Assembly (NCBI GenBank): GCA_015501605.1
Contig: JADNRZ010000040.1
Coordinates: forward strand, 1 to 64,000
DNA length: 64,000 nt
Source: Panaeolus papilionaceus
Lineage: Eukaryota; Basidiomycota; Agaricomycetes; Agaricales
Reading direction: 5' to 3'
In this document: positions 33,621 to 46,500 of the stretch, one piece after another
How positions within the stretch are numbered: the stretch's first letter is position 1
Layout of the letters: each line of letters opens with the position of its first letter
The notes under the pieces: generated by a model
What the model was told of the DNA's origin: nothing
The model's input: the letters and a program-made list of their open reading frames with translations, nothing else
Database searches by the model: none
Translations under genes and position numbers: made by a program

Positions 33621-34136
33621 AATACTGGACGGGTGCTGATAATGGCATCATACCTCACTTGGATTCTAATATTAATGCCGCGACCGTCACAGAGGGTTTT
33701 TCGCTCAATTATGGCTATGCAAAGATGCCATGGGCTGCTCGACACCGAATAAGGGACCCTAGTGGAACTGATACAAATCGAGTGAATGTTCATCTCATCA
33801 GACCACTCAGGTGGTCTGGGACACCGATCTGAGTCCTCTCCACCCTCATATCACGAGTTCGGACGGAGTGACATTATTCAGAAGTACAACAAATCAAGAT
33901 TCATACTGCGCAGAGGGTAACTTCAACTCGTATCAGGACCGTGCATTATTAACATACATACATTGCAAGGGGCATGAGGCGGTCTTCGGTTATTCAACTA
34001 TTACAGTGTAACCACATGACTGAGGCCAGATAGATCACCCCGATGTCATCGACTGATACTGTTACGCACGTTGCGTATCAGGACCCTATGGATATTCCAT
34101 TCTGGGGGAGACAACTACTGATCAAATCAACGCCCT
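33621..34136. other. Intergenic, shared with copy II
   Basis: The sequence is similar to 62723-63188, but indels differ between copies and break every open frame, so I do not call a gene. Confidence 0.5.
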
Positions 34137-35671
34137 TCAAGGATTACTTATCTCCAAATCTATAACCCAACGTATGTCAGCCCGATGTTAGTTGGTATTT
34201 GCAGAGAATACAGGATAATCGACAATTTACCTCTTTGTTTCGTTATTCGTTGACTCTCGCTGGAGCCAGAAGAAACATAGGGTGGAGGAGTGTCCTCAGG
34301 AACAACGGAGTTTGTCCCATTGAATGACATCGTAGTTGGAGACTGCATCGAAGCTTTTGAATGACGCAAAAGACTAGAGTCGGTCCCCTTCCCCGTTGCG
34401 CCTGGGTTGGAGATCCGCACCACCGACGCAGGACCCGAGCCACTCATATCCAGTGGTGTAGCCAGGTACGAGCTTGAAAGCTCTCGTATGTGGCTGGATA
34501 GAGGTGACCCGACGGATGGCGGAGAAACGCCCTCATTTGGGGACCAATGAAAATCGTTTGAAGGAGTGAAATTGGTTCGGTCGTCTAGAACGGATGATTG
34601 GAGGTTACGATTCCTCTTCCACTTTCGTCGGCATAGCCATATAAGGAGAAGGACGACCAGACATCCAACCACCGCCACAGGGACCGCGAGTTTCCAATTG
34701 TTAGAGTGTTTGGGTATCGGTATAAAGGTAGAGCTACTCTTCCAAGGGCAGGTGGGATCGCTATTCCGAGGCGACACTAAATTTTGGATGAGTCATTCTG
34801 CATGAAGATTAAACGCAATGTATTACTAGTCGTGTTTATAACGGGAAGGTTCGTAGCCCACCGACCCAAGCTACGCAAGGGCCAAGGCGTGAGTGAGTAG
34901 GCTGTAAGAACAACTGTGTCAGAAATATAGACTTACGCATCGCTTACAGCGGCTATTCGATAACAAGGGAGCTTAAATTTATCGAAATAGTCTACGATTT
35001 CGAAGAAGAGTACAGTATTGCACCTAGAAGCAGAGTACCAGGGAGTGACGAGTTCACGAACGTGTAAGTGTTATCTTCAACAGGTAATGAGAAGATCTGT
35101 GCGGGCACAGATCTGTCTTCTTGGTCACGTGTGCGAGACCACTTGACAGCTCCAACCCACAACTCCTCCTTATTTACTTACTTCATCCTGTACAACCACG
35201 GTGCTCGCGAACTCCGCGTCCGTGGTTCTCATAGTTAATTTATTTCTTTTGCCCGCCCTCCGCTTCCCCCCTTCAGTATCAATCGCTATCCCTTCCTCTG
35301 CGCTGCGTCGTCCTTGTAGACTTGTTGTATGTAGGTAGGGAGAGCCGAGGATGGGGGCGCATCCGTCCACATCCTCGGCTCTCACACTGGGTCGGGAAAC
35401 TGGTCTCACAACCACTTCCCGATCCCACTCCCCAACTCCTCCTACCTACATACTCCTGGTCTCGCAACGATGGACGCAAGACGTAACATTCGTCACAATA
35501 TTGCCATCGGGTTGTACAAAGCTCAAGCTATAAGGTGGTGTACCGCCCGCGATCGTGATAGCCCATGGCTCACAATTATCGGGGAATTTGTCCCCAGTGA
35601 TGTTTGAGGTGGCAGTGAATGGAGGGTCGACCTCAGGTGGGGGGGAGCATTGACCGGAATTCTCTGCATAT
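34137..35671 (-). CDS. Single-pass membrane protein with extracellular N-terminus, copy I
   Basis: Read on minus. An N-terminal segment at about 35671-35494 contains CEPWAITIAGGTPPYSLSF, typical of mushroom surface proteins with a GGTPPY module. Exons at 35074-35024 (YTFVNSSLPGTLLL), 34952-34937 (a 16-nt exon for AVSDA), 34760-34231 (a linker, the transmembrane stretch VPVAVVGCLVVLLLIWLC, a basic stop-transfer and a Ser/Pro-rich cytoplasmic tail with PPPY) and 34159-34137 follow; the last four join in frame. The signal-peptide exon is not identified. A small element at 35088-35483 sits directly at the end of the first segment, where the splice donor should be, so correct splicing is doubtful. 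Confidence 0.6.
35088..35483 (+). mobile_element. Small palindrome-headed element inserted in the membrane protein gene
   Basis: It starts with AGATCTGTGC-GG-GCACAGATCT (35093-35114). Its first 150 bp are nearly identical to the DIRS-like 5' end at 2285-2447. The rest matches the 3' half of the element at 17767-18207, including a hairpin GAGCCGAGGATG/CATCCTCGGCTC near 35344-35383. It looks like an internally deleted derivative. The target duplication is not clear. Confidence 0.65.
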
Positions 35672-35959
35672 GTTTTCATGTCGCAAACTAAGCCATGGAG
35701 ATAAATGCAGTAAAAGGAGTAGCGCAAACCTGCCAGACTCCATGATGACTTGAACTAAACACATTCACAGTTACATTTAAGTATTACAGAAATCGTTATT
35801 TGGACCGGATGGCGGAAGAAAACCGTGATACATCATCCATCAACTCGCAATTGCTTGTAATATGAATCATATAGATTCTTCTTGAATAAATGTCGTGCAT
35901 GTTAGCTATCAACAACCAACTACCTTTCGGTCAGATAAGGATTGGACTTACCAAAACGA

Positions 35960-37258
35960 TCAAAGATCATGACGTTCATGAAGGTCCTGGCCCCAGCACT
36001 TGAAGGACGAGATCGTTCTTGCGAAGATCCCGCGCTTTGCTTGGGTTGGATGAGAGGGCAATGTTGGGTGAGAGGGCAATGTTGGTTCAGCCATGGCATC
36101 ATGTACCGATTCCGGAGGTGGGCCAAAATCCTCGAGTTCCTGATCAAACTTCACAAGAATCCTCTCCGTTTCTTCCAACTGCAATGAAAGGACTGTGACT
36201 AGTTCGGAATCTGGGCCTAATGTTGCCACCTCCAATTCTGAGTGAATGTTGGCTCGTTGAATCTGCAGGTTTTGAATTCGAATTTGGAGATTGTTGTAGA
36301 GGTCTGCTCCAAATTCTGTCTCGCGGATTGAGGATGATAGTTCTATCTGAAAGTTTTTTGCAACGAGGCGCCAACAAGCGTCGTCAAGAACCCAGAGCGC
36401 TGACTCTACATTATTGTCAAACCTGACAATTAGACACCCGTTTATAATGTAATCCTATGACAGTGGACGACACATCAGAGTCACAGCTAGTCAATGAAGC
36501 ATTTCAGCATGTCATACCTTCCACACGACGTCCCGCAACTGCTCGAAGTTGCGCTGTGCACGCTGCATGGAGCTTTCACCCGATAACAAGTCCCACATGG
36601 TGGTTACTATCATGATGTTCCCCTCTGTTTCAATACCTGTCATATCCTGGAAGGTTTTGAGCATTCTGCACTGACTTCCAGGCAATCGCACAACATTGAT
36701 GGGTGTGAAATAGAGAATCCTGCCAATGCTGTCAATGCTACAATTCCATTATCAGTCTGCTCAACCAAATGACAATAACATGTGAACATACTCCATATCT
36801 CTCATAAAATTTTTGATCATGACGACTATGCTCATCTCTGAAATCTTTGTGTCGCCAAAGCCAGGTACATCAACGATGAAGATTTGTTCTTCCCTGTAGG
36901 AAATTGAAGTTACGTTGTCGACAACATATACAGATATTGATTGGGTGCATCCTTCCAAAAGGTGACTAGATATTTGAAGTGACCCCTTGGGTGCGAGTGC
37001 CTCGATGAACTGGGGTATTCAGCAATTAGTTCACGAAGACCAGGTGAACTCCCACTTACGCTACTTTTGCCAGACCCTGTGGGTCCTAGTAGTCTACCCA
37101 GATGTCCGTAAATTAAACTCAAGGACGGATACTCTGGTAAAGATGACTTACAAGACAATAGTTTTGAAGCCAGGAGGAATTTTTGATACTGGTGTCACAG
37201 AGACAGGACCATCAATTTGTATTGAATCGTAGGATTTTTTTGGCTGATTGCTGGTCAT
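35960..37258 (-). CDS. P-loop GTPase (AIG1-like G domain), copy D, 357 aa
   Basis: Exons on minus: 37258-37152, 37093-37060, 37009-36792, 36737-36518 and 36454-35960. All introns are GT-AG and the phases join to 358 codons with stop. The P-loop LLGPTGSGKSS again fills a 34-nt exon. G3 is FIVDVPGFGDTKISE; exon 4 has RLPGSQCR and TTMWDLL. The last exon is helical with heptad-like spacing (ELVTVLSLQLEETERIL), carries a duplicated LPSHPT motif and ends in FKCWGQDLHERHDL. It is closer to copy E than to A-C. It lies on the opposite strand just beyond the first duplication copy. Confidence 0.85.
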
Positions 37259-38214
37259 GTTATGATATAGAGTAGGGTACTTGTGATTGTAGAGGGAAAC
37301 AGTATGATTAAAGGATTTGCAACCTAAAAGATGCCTGAGCGACGCCTCGAGGCGCCAGGTGTAACGTGGCGGTCACGAGTATGCCTACCTCGTGACCTCC
37401 GTCGCTTTCCCATTGGTATTTATAGGATGAAGTTGGCTTATGATATCTCCAGAAATTCCTTAAAACGCATTAAATATTATCAATACGTAGAGGGGCACCA
37501 TAATTTACAGTGTTCAAAGGAATGCATCGCGATTCCCAGACCAGGGTTGTTTGTGATCAGGAAGGCACCACAACGACGACATCAAACGGGGACAAACGTT
37601 TCGAACTCAAGCCTTAGGATTATATCCATTGCCCGGTTCTTTCCAACATTCTTCGCAGAGAGGTAGCCAAGCACGACAGTTGTCGTACCGGCTGTGAAGA
37701 GAGGCGATGTATTACTTGAATAGAGGCGGTATGGTTCCATTGGTATACCAGGTGAGACAGAACGACTCATAACCCAGAATCAACCCGCCAGTTTTCGACA
37801 AGAAAATCCTAAGGTCTGACTCCGGTGATGTACATGGCCCCTTTCTGGCTCCTTGCATTGTAGAGGGCCAGTAGTGTGGCACACTCTACGGGATTTCTGT
37901 CCCTTCGAACTCGAATGTTACGAGTGGCGGTGAGCGTGAGCCGGGTCTGTGCCTGTATCCGGCGAATATAAGTATGTGTATATGTTGCACATGGTGGGAT
38001 GCGGATGAGTCTGCGCACCGGGTGTTTTGTGAGCTGGAAAATCAGGAGGTGATTTGACAACGACTCACTCCCCAAATGGGATCGACGGTTCTATGAACGT
38101 AGGCTTATCTTTGTTCATGTGGACGGTGACAAAAATACTTGTATTATAAATTGGATTTAAAAACATGTGTTTATATCAGGCTAATCTCTATGAGTGAGGG
38201 ATGGAGGCAGACTC
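37259..38214. other. Unassigned stretch
   Basis: A 111-codon frame at 37331-37666 has no recognisable motif or splice context. I see no other feature. Confidence 0.4.
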
Positions 38215-38350
38215 AGAACGTTGATCATGACACGGGTTTTGCCGTGAGCCAAACAAATAAACCGATTGTCGTTGGCACGATTCCGATGAGGTGGACCTTC
38301 CTTCATCACCATCACCGTCGACCTCGTTGGCAGTTGAACGAACCTGGGCC
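38215..38350 (+). repeat. Head block of the TC-rich repeat
   Basis: Contains GAGCCAAACAAATAAACCG, TGGACCTTCCTTCATC and GTCGACCTCGTTGG. It is followed by TC-rich sequence on the same strand. Confidence 0.65.
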
Positions 38351-40087
38351 TTCGCTCACTACCCCTACCATGACCCACAACGTTTGTACATTCAGTATCA
38401 TCATCTCTCGTAGCATGAAACGTCGTTGTTGCCAGCGAGTACTTATTGGGTGAAATTTTTCATGTCCTGCTGATTCAACTCGCGGCCTTCGATTATTGAG
38501 TGTGGATGTCGTACTGTTTTTCTCTCTTGTCTTCGTTAAAACATTCACATGACACTCTCAACCTGGCTTTGGTGACGCACCCCCGCCCACACTCCACAGA
38601 CGCGTTCCAGCGGGTCGCACCTCCCGTTAGGAAACACTTTAGGGTGTAACGAGAAGCTCTTGATTTTGCCTGAGTTCGTCCCCCGGCTCATCCTGTTTCC
38701 TGTATTCTCCTTCTCTCGTTTCTCTTTTATCGCCTGCAGGGCTATCACTCTACCTCGTTCAACCTTGCTTCTCTCGTGTCCTCACCCGCTCCTCGTACCC
38801 ACATCCTTGTTTGGCTCATGCTACTCTGTTTCACCCACCTCGTCGTCAAGACCACCTTATTCTCCAATCGCCCTGTGGTTCTTCTGTATCAGTCTCTTTC
38901 ATTCTGTGCGTATACGAGTATCTGGCGCACGCATGTGTATCTCTCTCCATGCATCCTCCTCTTCTCGTCTAGCGGTCTTCGTCCCGATTCTATCCCACTC
39001 CCCAACCCTGTGTACAGTTCCTTGTTTTTCCTTCTCTGATCCATGACCCCCTCTCCGCTTTTCAACTATGCTCCCTTGGATTTTACTTTCACCTCACCTC
39101 ACCTCGCATCACGTCTCCATTCTTTTCACGCTTCTCCGATTCTCCCCACTATCTTCATCAAACCCGACCTAATCCGATGACCACCTTCCTGTATTGTCTC
39201 AGCGGTATCATCCATTTTCTCAGTGCTGCCCCTGATCGAATACCCATCTCGTAGATTCCTTGAGCGTTCTCGAATTACGTTTCCCGCCTCCGCGTCAAAT
39301 TATATTCGTTCTCTAGTGTGCTGCTACTCTAACCTGTATCATGACTATCTACAATCACTCTCAATTACAAGGTTGTATTTCTTATCATCCGCTTTCACTT
39401 CCCGCTCCGCTCAATGACATATTTCACCGTCCGGCATTCCCCTTTGTGGTCTGCCTCTCAATGTGCCATTATCAATGTCTCGTTCAACCTCACTTCCTTC
39501 GATCTTACCGTTGCTCGTACCCTTGTACCCATGTCTCCGTTCAACTCACACCCATCCTATCTTTCCACTGTTGTCATTAATCACATCTCTCGCCAGATTC
39601 TCAGGTTCATTACCTCTCCACTCCGTCTCTTTACAGATATTTTCTCAGCTAGGTTGATACCCCCTACTTCACGCGGGCGCTACCCCAAATATTCTATTCG
39701 TCTTTGATGCTTTCTCATTATCTTTTTGTCACTTCCCTTCTCGTCATCGACTGGTTCTACTCGACACCTCACAGTCTGCGCATATGTTCATTTTCGTACC
39801 TTCCCTCCGTAATCCCTCTCCTCTCTTGTTGTCGACTGAGTTGTGTGTTCAATTTTATATTGTCAATTGCGTCGTTATGCGTGGTTTGTGATTATAATCT
39901 CTTTCATTCCTGGGCTTGCTATCCGCAAGGTATTATTCGTTCCTCACCCTGTCGTTGATTTATTTACTCTTCGATGTCATTAATAAAATCGTTCTCTATC
40001 CATTAAAATCCAAGTACGCTGCGTCCCCTGGAAGTCTAATTGGCTCCGGGCGTGGGTTGAGACTGGTTCTCATTCCCCAAGATTTAC
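38351..40087 (+). repeat. TC-rich dispersed repeat (plus orientation)
   Basis: 38640-39960 is pyrimidine-rich and matches, in blocks, 32600-33000 and the reverse complement of 24700-25020 (for example CTACCTCGTTCAACCTTGCT). No gene is supported. Confidence 0.6.
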
Positions 40088-40233
40088 CTGATCTCACAGA
40101 TCCGAGCAGAGAGCATGTTGAGCTCGCCATCTGTGAATAATTGCCTCTGGTTGGGATGATGGATGCGGATGTACATCATTGTGTTCTCGAGGAGGGCGAG
40201 TTGGTGCAGATAGTCACTTCTGGGAGAGGACAT
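40088..40233 (-). CDS. First exon of a 3'-truncated gene
   Basis: On minus, an ATG at 40233 opens 48 codons (including YLHQLALLENTMMYIRIHH) up to a GTAAAT donor at 40087. A TATAAATAG lies 132 bp upstream with a C-rich leader between. These features together look like a true 5' gene end. Beyond the donor the sequence turns into TC-rich repeat and no second exon is recognised, so the gene is probably truncated. No family was recognised. Confidence 0.4.
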
Positions 40234-40364
40234 TGAGACGAGAAGAGGAAGAGGATTGGTGGTGGTGTTGAGAGGGTTGGGGGTGAGAGGGCTGGGTTGG
40301 GAGGGTGGGTTGTGTTGAGGTGAGGTGAGGCGAGGCTGCGCTTTGGACTGTGGTAACTGGCTCC

Positions 40365-40373
40365 CTATTTATA
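40365..40373 (-). promoter_or_regulatory. TATA box of the truncated gene
   Basis: TATAAATAG on the minus strand, 132 bp before the ATG at 40233. Confidence 0.5.
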
Positions 40374-40556
40374 CGCGCACGCCATGGTCTATATGTATAG
40401 AGTCATGAAAGGGAGGTGCTAAGCGGGCACACATACGCACTTGGATCGTCCGTGACAGCGCGCACTGGCAATGTGTGCTCTGTTCAGCTCGCCTGCTTTA
40501 CATACCGTAGTGTATCTGGCCTGTAATGTCGTTGCGCGTCGCTTCGCCTGATCCGA

Positions 40557-43500
40557 AGTGATCACCATCATCGTTCACGGAACCATGATAACCATAATAT
40601 CCAATCACGTACCCGTATTGACCGTAGCTCACGAAGGTCACGTCGTGAACGGAAATACAGACGCGAACGTGAGCAATCGTTCAGGGATGTGGGTCGTTCT
40701 CGACCGCACTCTTTTACACAAAGGGGTCCTTCACCTGGACCTTCTCGGGTGCGATTCCAAGCACCAGCTCGAGAGCCTCGACTTTCAGAAACCGAACGCA
40801 ACCAGCGCTTGGCGCGTGGTGAGTGTTTCAAATGCGGAGAGACTGGTCACATGTCTCGTAACTGCCCCCGAGGAAACACTGTTAAATCCAGCGGCCACAA
40901 GCCGCCAGGAGACCCATTCGTGTTCTCAATGAAATATGATTACCTACCTGAGGATTCAGAATCTTCACTTCCTGAAGTTCTCGAGGATATGCCTGTAGGA
41001 TCAATCCAAGTTAATTTTGAACTTGATGATGATCTCGAGGATCATATTATTAAATTAAATCCCAACACCATGTTGGTGGAGGATTATACGAATGAATCCG
41101 AGAACGAACCTGTAATTTGGTGTCCTCATACTGTGTGGCTTGATGACGAAGCCTCGATACACAACAGATTCTTCAATACATCCCCGCCGCGGAGGCGTTT
41201 GGGTGACTCAGTTGGCATGACCATTGTGGCATACCTGACTGATCCCTTATTCAGGGAACATCTAAGGTCACTCATTGGGTTTGAAAATGTGAAGGATGTG
41301 CCTTTCTTTGCCTGCCGGCGAAGTTCTTTAGGTGGTTATCACATCATTAATGAGGATACACATACTGAATTCTATGTTGCGCCTACTTTGGTACGCAACC
41401 GAAATTTCAATGTGACCAATTGGATTGCCGTTCGTGTGGCAAAGCAGTATGGTCGTCCTAGACCCACTGTCGAGTACCCAGGTTGTATGGGTCAACCGGG
41501 GTGTGCTCGATTTGCTGAGCTTATCACCAATGACATTGCTATGTGCTACCCCACTGTTAGCACACGGCTTGATGACGATGGTCGTTTTGCTGTTCGAGAA
41601 ATAAGTCTCGGACATTTCATTCTGTATGACACAGACCTAGATAGCGAGATTCGAATCCCTTCTGGTGGCATATACAATCAAAACTTCGATGCTATTGATT
41701 GGTATCGAATGATTGTACATGCAAATGCTCGATACGAGGAGCGTTACCTCAACGCTTACACTGCCTGGTCAATACCAAGCTATCGAGAACAGCCATTCTC
41801 ATCTGATAGTGATGATTCAAATGAAGAGAATGACTGTAGCAGCATGCCTGGACTACAATTAGTCTCAGCCACTGAGTCCGAGCGCGCGGCCTCTGTTAAC
41901 AACGATGCTGAGGTTCGAGATGTTGATTCTGATGTCTCAGAAGAGCCTCGAGGACCGTTCATTGATTATGAAACATCAGCTTCTCTGTACAGCCATCAGG
42001 ACATTGGCTATCAGAGTGATACTTGGTCAGATCTTTCTCTCGATTCCAACGAGATGAATAGTGTTGCTTTTGATCAGAATAAGCTATGGAGCCTAGGCGA
42101 AGTCCTAGAGACCCAAGTGCAGAACATTCTGGGTCGTTGTCAGCCTTACCCAGGCGACGATGAGATTGTGCATGTTACAATGAATCGTTTTTCCGTCCTG
42201 AAGACGAGTTACAGTGCCGAAATCATTCAGATTCTCGATTACGAACGAGATTGGGATGTTTACATTCATTTGGATCGTTTACGCGATCCTAGTTTCTCAG
42301 TAGGTCGATGGTATGCCTTCCTCTGTGCTGAACAGAGTCGATCATGGCGAAATACCGTTCTTACAACCCAGAAATGGATGTCAGAGCATATTCGGTACCA
42401 TCGAGGTGCCGATCGTACTCAAATTGGATCACCGATTGAGCTTGCTCTCGAAGAACTCCTCCTTCTGAGCGCCCCATACGAAGGAGAAGCTGATCCTGAG
42501 GATTTCGAAAATCCTGCTTGTCGGTTCATGGTCGAACGCGACCAATTCAACACAGATCAGTTCATCATTGCTGATCACATGCGTGGCATTCTTACTCGAA
42601 TGCCTGTTCACCTCACCAATGATTCATACTTCAACATACACTGCTGGTATGCGGATCGACTCAAGTCCGGACCCGTTACGGAGGCCGACTTTAGTCTTAC
42701 CCCACCATTTACCACGCCTGAGTCTCCAACACCAATCGAGGGTTGTGAGGATACATGGGATGCAGTTGGTCCCTTGGTCAATGCAATGCTCTCTGAATGG
42801 AGCAAGTTCAGGTATGAACTTAATGCAGTTCAAGTGGATAAAAATGTTTACCCAACTTTACAGCGAAATCACACACAGCTAAAATCTAGTTCTGATCGTG
42901 TAGTTCCTGTACCTATCATCGTTACTATTGGCATTAATGGCCATCCAGTTCGTGCATTAATAGACTCCGGATCCTTTGGAGACTTTCTTTCTACTACAAT
43001 TGTGGACCAATTAAAGCTTAAGTGTGATGAATTGGATACACCAATTGGATTGCAACTGGCCGTGCAAGGGTCTCGATCGAAAATTAATCGAGCCGCCAAT
43101 GTTGACTTTCAATATCAGAATATCCGCGAGCGTCGTCGCTTTGATATTTGTAATCTGCACTCATATGACGCTATCCTGGGAACACCATGGATGTATCAAC
43201 ATCAAGTGTTGATTGGATTTAATCCGACCCGAGTCGTTATCGGCTCCGAGGACGCTCGTCCTATTGCAAAAGGTGGAACTGACACTCGACGAGTGCTCAG
43301 TGCCATTAGTGTTGATGACCAAGCGATTGATCGAGTTCGAAACCGATTAAATAAATATGCTGAGCCTCTCTGTAAAGATGTGCACGATACACCGTTGCCG
43401 CCTTTGAGAGATATCAATCATACAATTCCATTGATTGATGAAACTAAAGTCTATCGCTGGCGTCCAGCTCGATGTCCAGAAGCTTTTCGAAGCCAATGGG

Positions 43501-46500
43501 CTGAAAAGCGGAAAGCTTACATGGCCACGGGTCGTTGGCAAGTGACATCCGCACGAAATACAGTACCTATGCTGCTCATTCCCAAACCTCGAAAGGGAGA
43601 TGAGCCAGCTGAACTTCGTACCGTAGTAGATCTGCGTGAACGAAATAAAAACACAGTGAAGTTAACTTCACCACTTCCTGATATGGATGGCATGTTGAGA
43701 CGGCTTGCTTCGAAGCCGTTTCGAACGTCACTTGACATGAAAAGTGCATACGAGCAGATTCGTATTGACCCTAAGGACGTGCATAAAACCTCCATGGCTA
43801 CGCCGGATGGAAATATGGTTAGTCATGTCATTCAAATTGGTGATTGCAACGCACCTGCTACATACCAAGCCCTTATGAATCACTTATTCGGTGCTTACAT
43901 TGGTATATTCATGGATGTCTATTTAGACGACATTGTTATCTATTCAGATACATTAGAAGAGCATGAGGATCATGTCAAGAAGGTCCTCAACATTCTGTCC
44001 GAACAGAAGCTCTATCTCAGTAAAGGGAAGTTGAACTTCATTGCAAGTCAACTCAAAATTCTCGGTCGTATTATTACCGATGAGGGAATATCTATGGACC
44101 CCTCAAAGGTTGATTCCGTTTTGGCATGGAAGACTCCAACCAATCGTGACCTGCTGCGCGGGTTCATTGGTTCAGTCGGGTTCCTGGCTGATGACATACC
44201 TGGTGTGCGTATCCCAATGGGTATTCTGAGTGCTATCACAGGTGATACAGTTCCATTTCGGTGGACTTATGTTGAACAACGTGCATTTGAAGACGTTAAG
44301 CGTCTTACTCAGGAAGCGCGTGATCGTCATCGCATTCCGCTTTCATATGCAGAGGGCGCACCAACAATTTGGATGATTACAGATGGCTGTGCTACAGGTG
44401 TGGCTGGCGTCATTGCACAAGGCCCTGACTGGAAAACTGCTAAAGTTGCAGCATTTTATTCGGCTAAATTAAACCCTGCCCAACAAAACTACCCTGTACA
44501 TGAAGTAGAGATGTTGGCAGGTGTTGAAACAATGTTGCGACATCGCGACATTTTGCAGGGTGTTCGCTTCAAATGGGTTACTGACCATAAGGGGCTTACA
44601 CACTTGCTAAACCAAAAAGACCTGTCTGGTCGTCAAGCTCGTTGGCTTGAAAAGATTAGCACCTTTGATTTTGAGGTTGTGTACATACCAGGGAGTGAGA
44701 ATGTCGTTGCCGACGCTCTATCTCGAGTGTATTCAAACGAAGCGCCTGGTACTGTGCGTGCACGTAGTGAATACACATACCATGATGTCATGGACGATGA
44801 TGAAGCATCAAAGGGCATCTCTACAATGCCTATTCTTGCAGGAATTGAGGGGTTGAATGCGGTGACGCTTCGACCACGCCGCAAGGTTCCCGATGTGTCA
44901 ACTGGGCGGTCCGAAACATCTCGGGAGTTTGCCAAACGCATGAAGAATAGATTCGTTCTGAAGGGTCCTACAGAACGAATGGAGGGTGCAAGGGTACAGG
45001 AAACTTTACCCCACACTTTACCCTACCCCGAAACACACATTGAAGCATCGCAGCAAATGCAGCAGGATGTTGTGATTCCACCATTGTTACTTCCCGACAT
45101 GGTCTCGGTTACTTATGGAGACATAAGTGTTGTTGATGAGATTCGTAACCGATACAAGGAAGATTCGTTCTTCAGGGACATCTTGGATAAACCCAAAGAG
45201 TTCCATAACTTTGAACAGAAAAATGGATTAATCTATCTTAAGGAAGGCGAGAAGACACTCATGTGTGTGCCTCGTATCTTAGTTAGTGGACGAAGCATTC
45301 GAGAGATCATAATCTCGGAAGCTCATTCGGTTCTTGCACATCTCAGTGCACACAGAACTCTCGAATATCTCAGGGATCAGGTCTGGTGGAAGGATATTGT
45401 ATCTGACACTAAATCTTATTGTGAAACATGTATTACATGCAAACGGAGTAAACCAAGCAACCAAAAACCTTAAGGATTGCTTAATCCTCTACCCGTTGCT
45501 AGCTACCCCTGGGAGTCAATTGGAGTTGACTTTGTTGGACCCTTACCGGTCTCTAAGAACAGGGATGGTGAATTTGATTCCATAACTGTCGTTATCTGCT
45601 TATTAACCTCAATGGTTCATTTGGTACCAAGCAGAACGACGTATAATGCTAAGCAGATTGCTGAACTCATGTTTGAACATGTGTACAAACTGCATGGTCT
45701 ACCGAAGAACATCATCAGTGACCGGGATGTGCTGTTCACAAGTACATTCTGGTCGCAGTTGAATAAATTAATTGGCTCGAAGCTCCGAATGTCAAGCGCT
45801 TATCATCCCCAGATGGATGGTTCGACAGAACGTTGATGTGCGCGTTACGGTAAGTCTAGATATGAAATATAATATAATGTGTGAGATGATGTGAGGATGA
45901 GGATAGTGTGATGATGGGTGAGTAAGTGCGATGTTGCAAGGTCGTGGGGTCTGCGAGTGCTAAGGGAAAATGTGGGAAAACGAGAGGAAGGGTGGTGCCG
46001 AATGCACGCGGAACGACGAAATACGGACGAAAACGACACGAAATGCGAAATACGAAGACGATGAGGGACGAAGGCAACGAACTGGAGCGAAACTGAGGGG
46101 AAAACTTGTTCATTCTGTGGGGGAAATGGTACAGTAAATAATATACATGAGCTGTGGTGGTGGTACTACGAAGGTAAACTAAAAAGGAAACACGAATGAA
46201 AACAATAGGAACATGAAAGGATATAAGGAAGTAAGCGCCGAAGCGTTTCAAATAATCGAAAATAGAACGAAAAATGAATAAAATAAACGAATAGGGAAGG
46301 AACCGTGCAGTCGGGGAATGCAGGATAAAGGGTAAAATACCGAAAATGCGGAATTGGGAGGGATGCGGCTTCGGAGCTCATCAACGTGCCAATCGAACAA
46401 TAAATCAAATGCTTAGGCAATGTGTCAATGACACGCAGACTGATTGGGTGGCTAAATTGCCATCTATTGAATTTGCTATTAATTCCGCGAGGTCTGAATC

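Larger units (their letters stand above)
29045..35000. repeat. Segmental duplication, copy I
   Basis: Gene order and intergenic sequence match 58455-64000 with point changes and indels. Units are a TATA-driven Ser/His-rich gene, a secreted protein gene, a TC-rich tail, a small palindrome element and a membrane protein gene on minus. Copy I carries a solo LTR absent from copy II. Confidence 0.9.

Noticed and set aside
33605..33832. 75-codon frame in copy I of the duplication
   Set aside because: Copy II has frame-breaking indels in the same stretch, so coding is unlikely.
37331..37666. 111-codon frame beside GTPase D
   Set aside because: No motif, no conservation within the window and no splice context.
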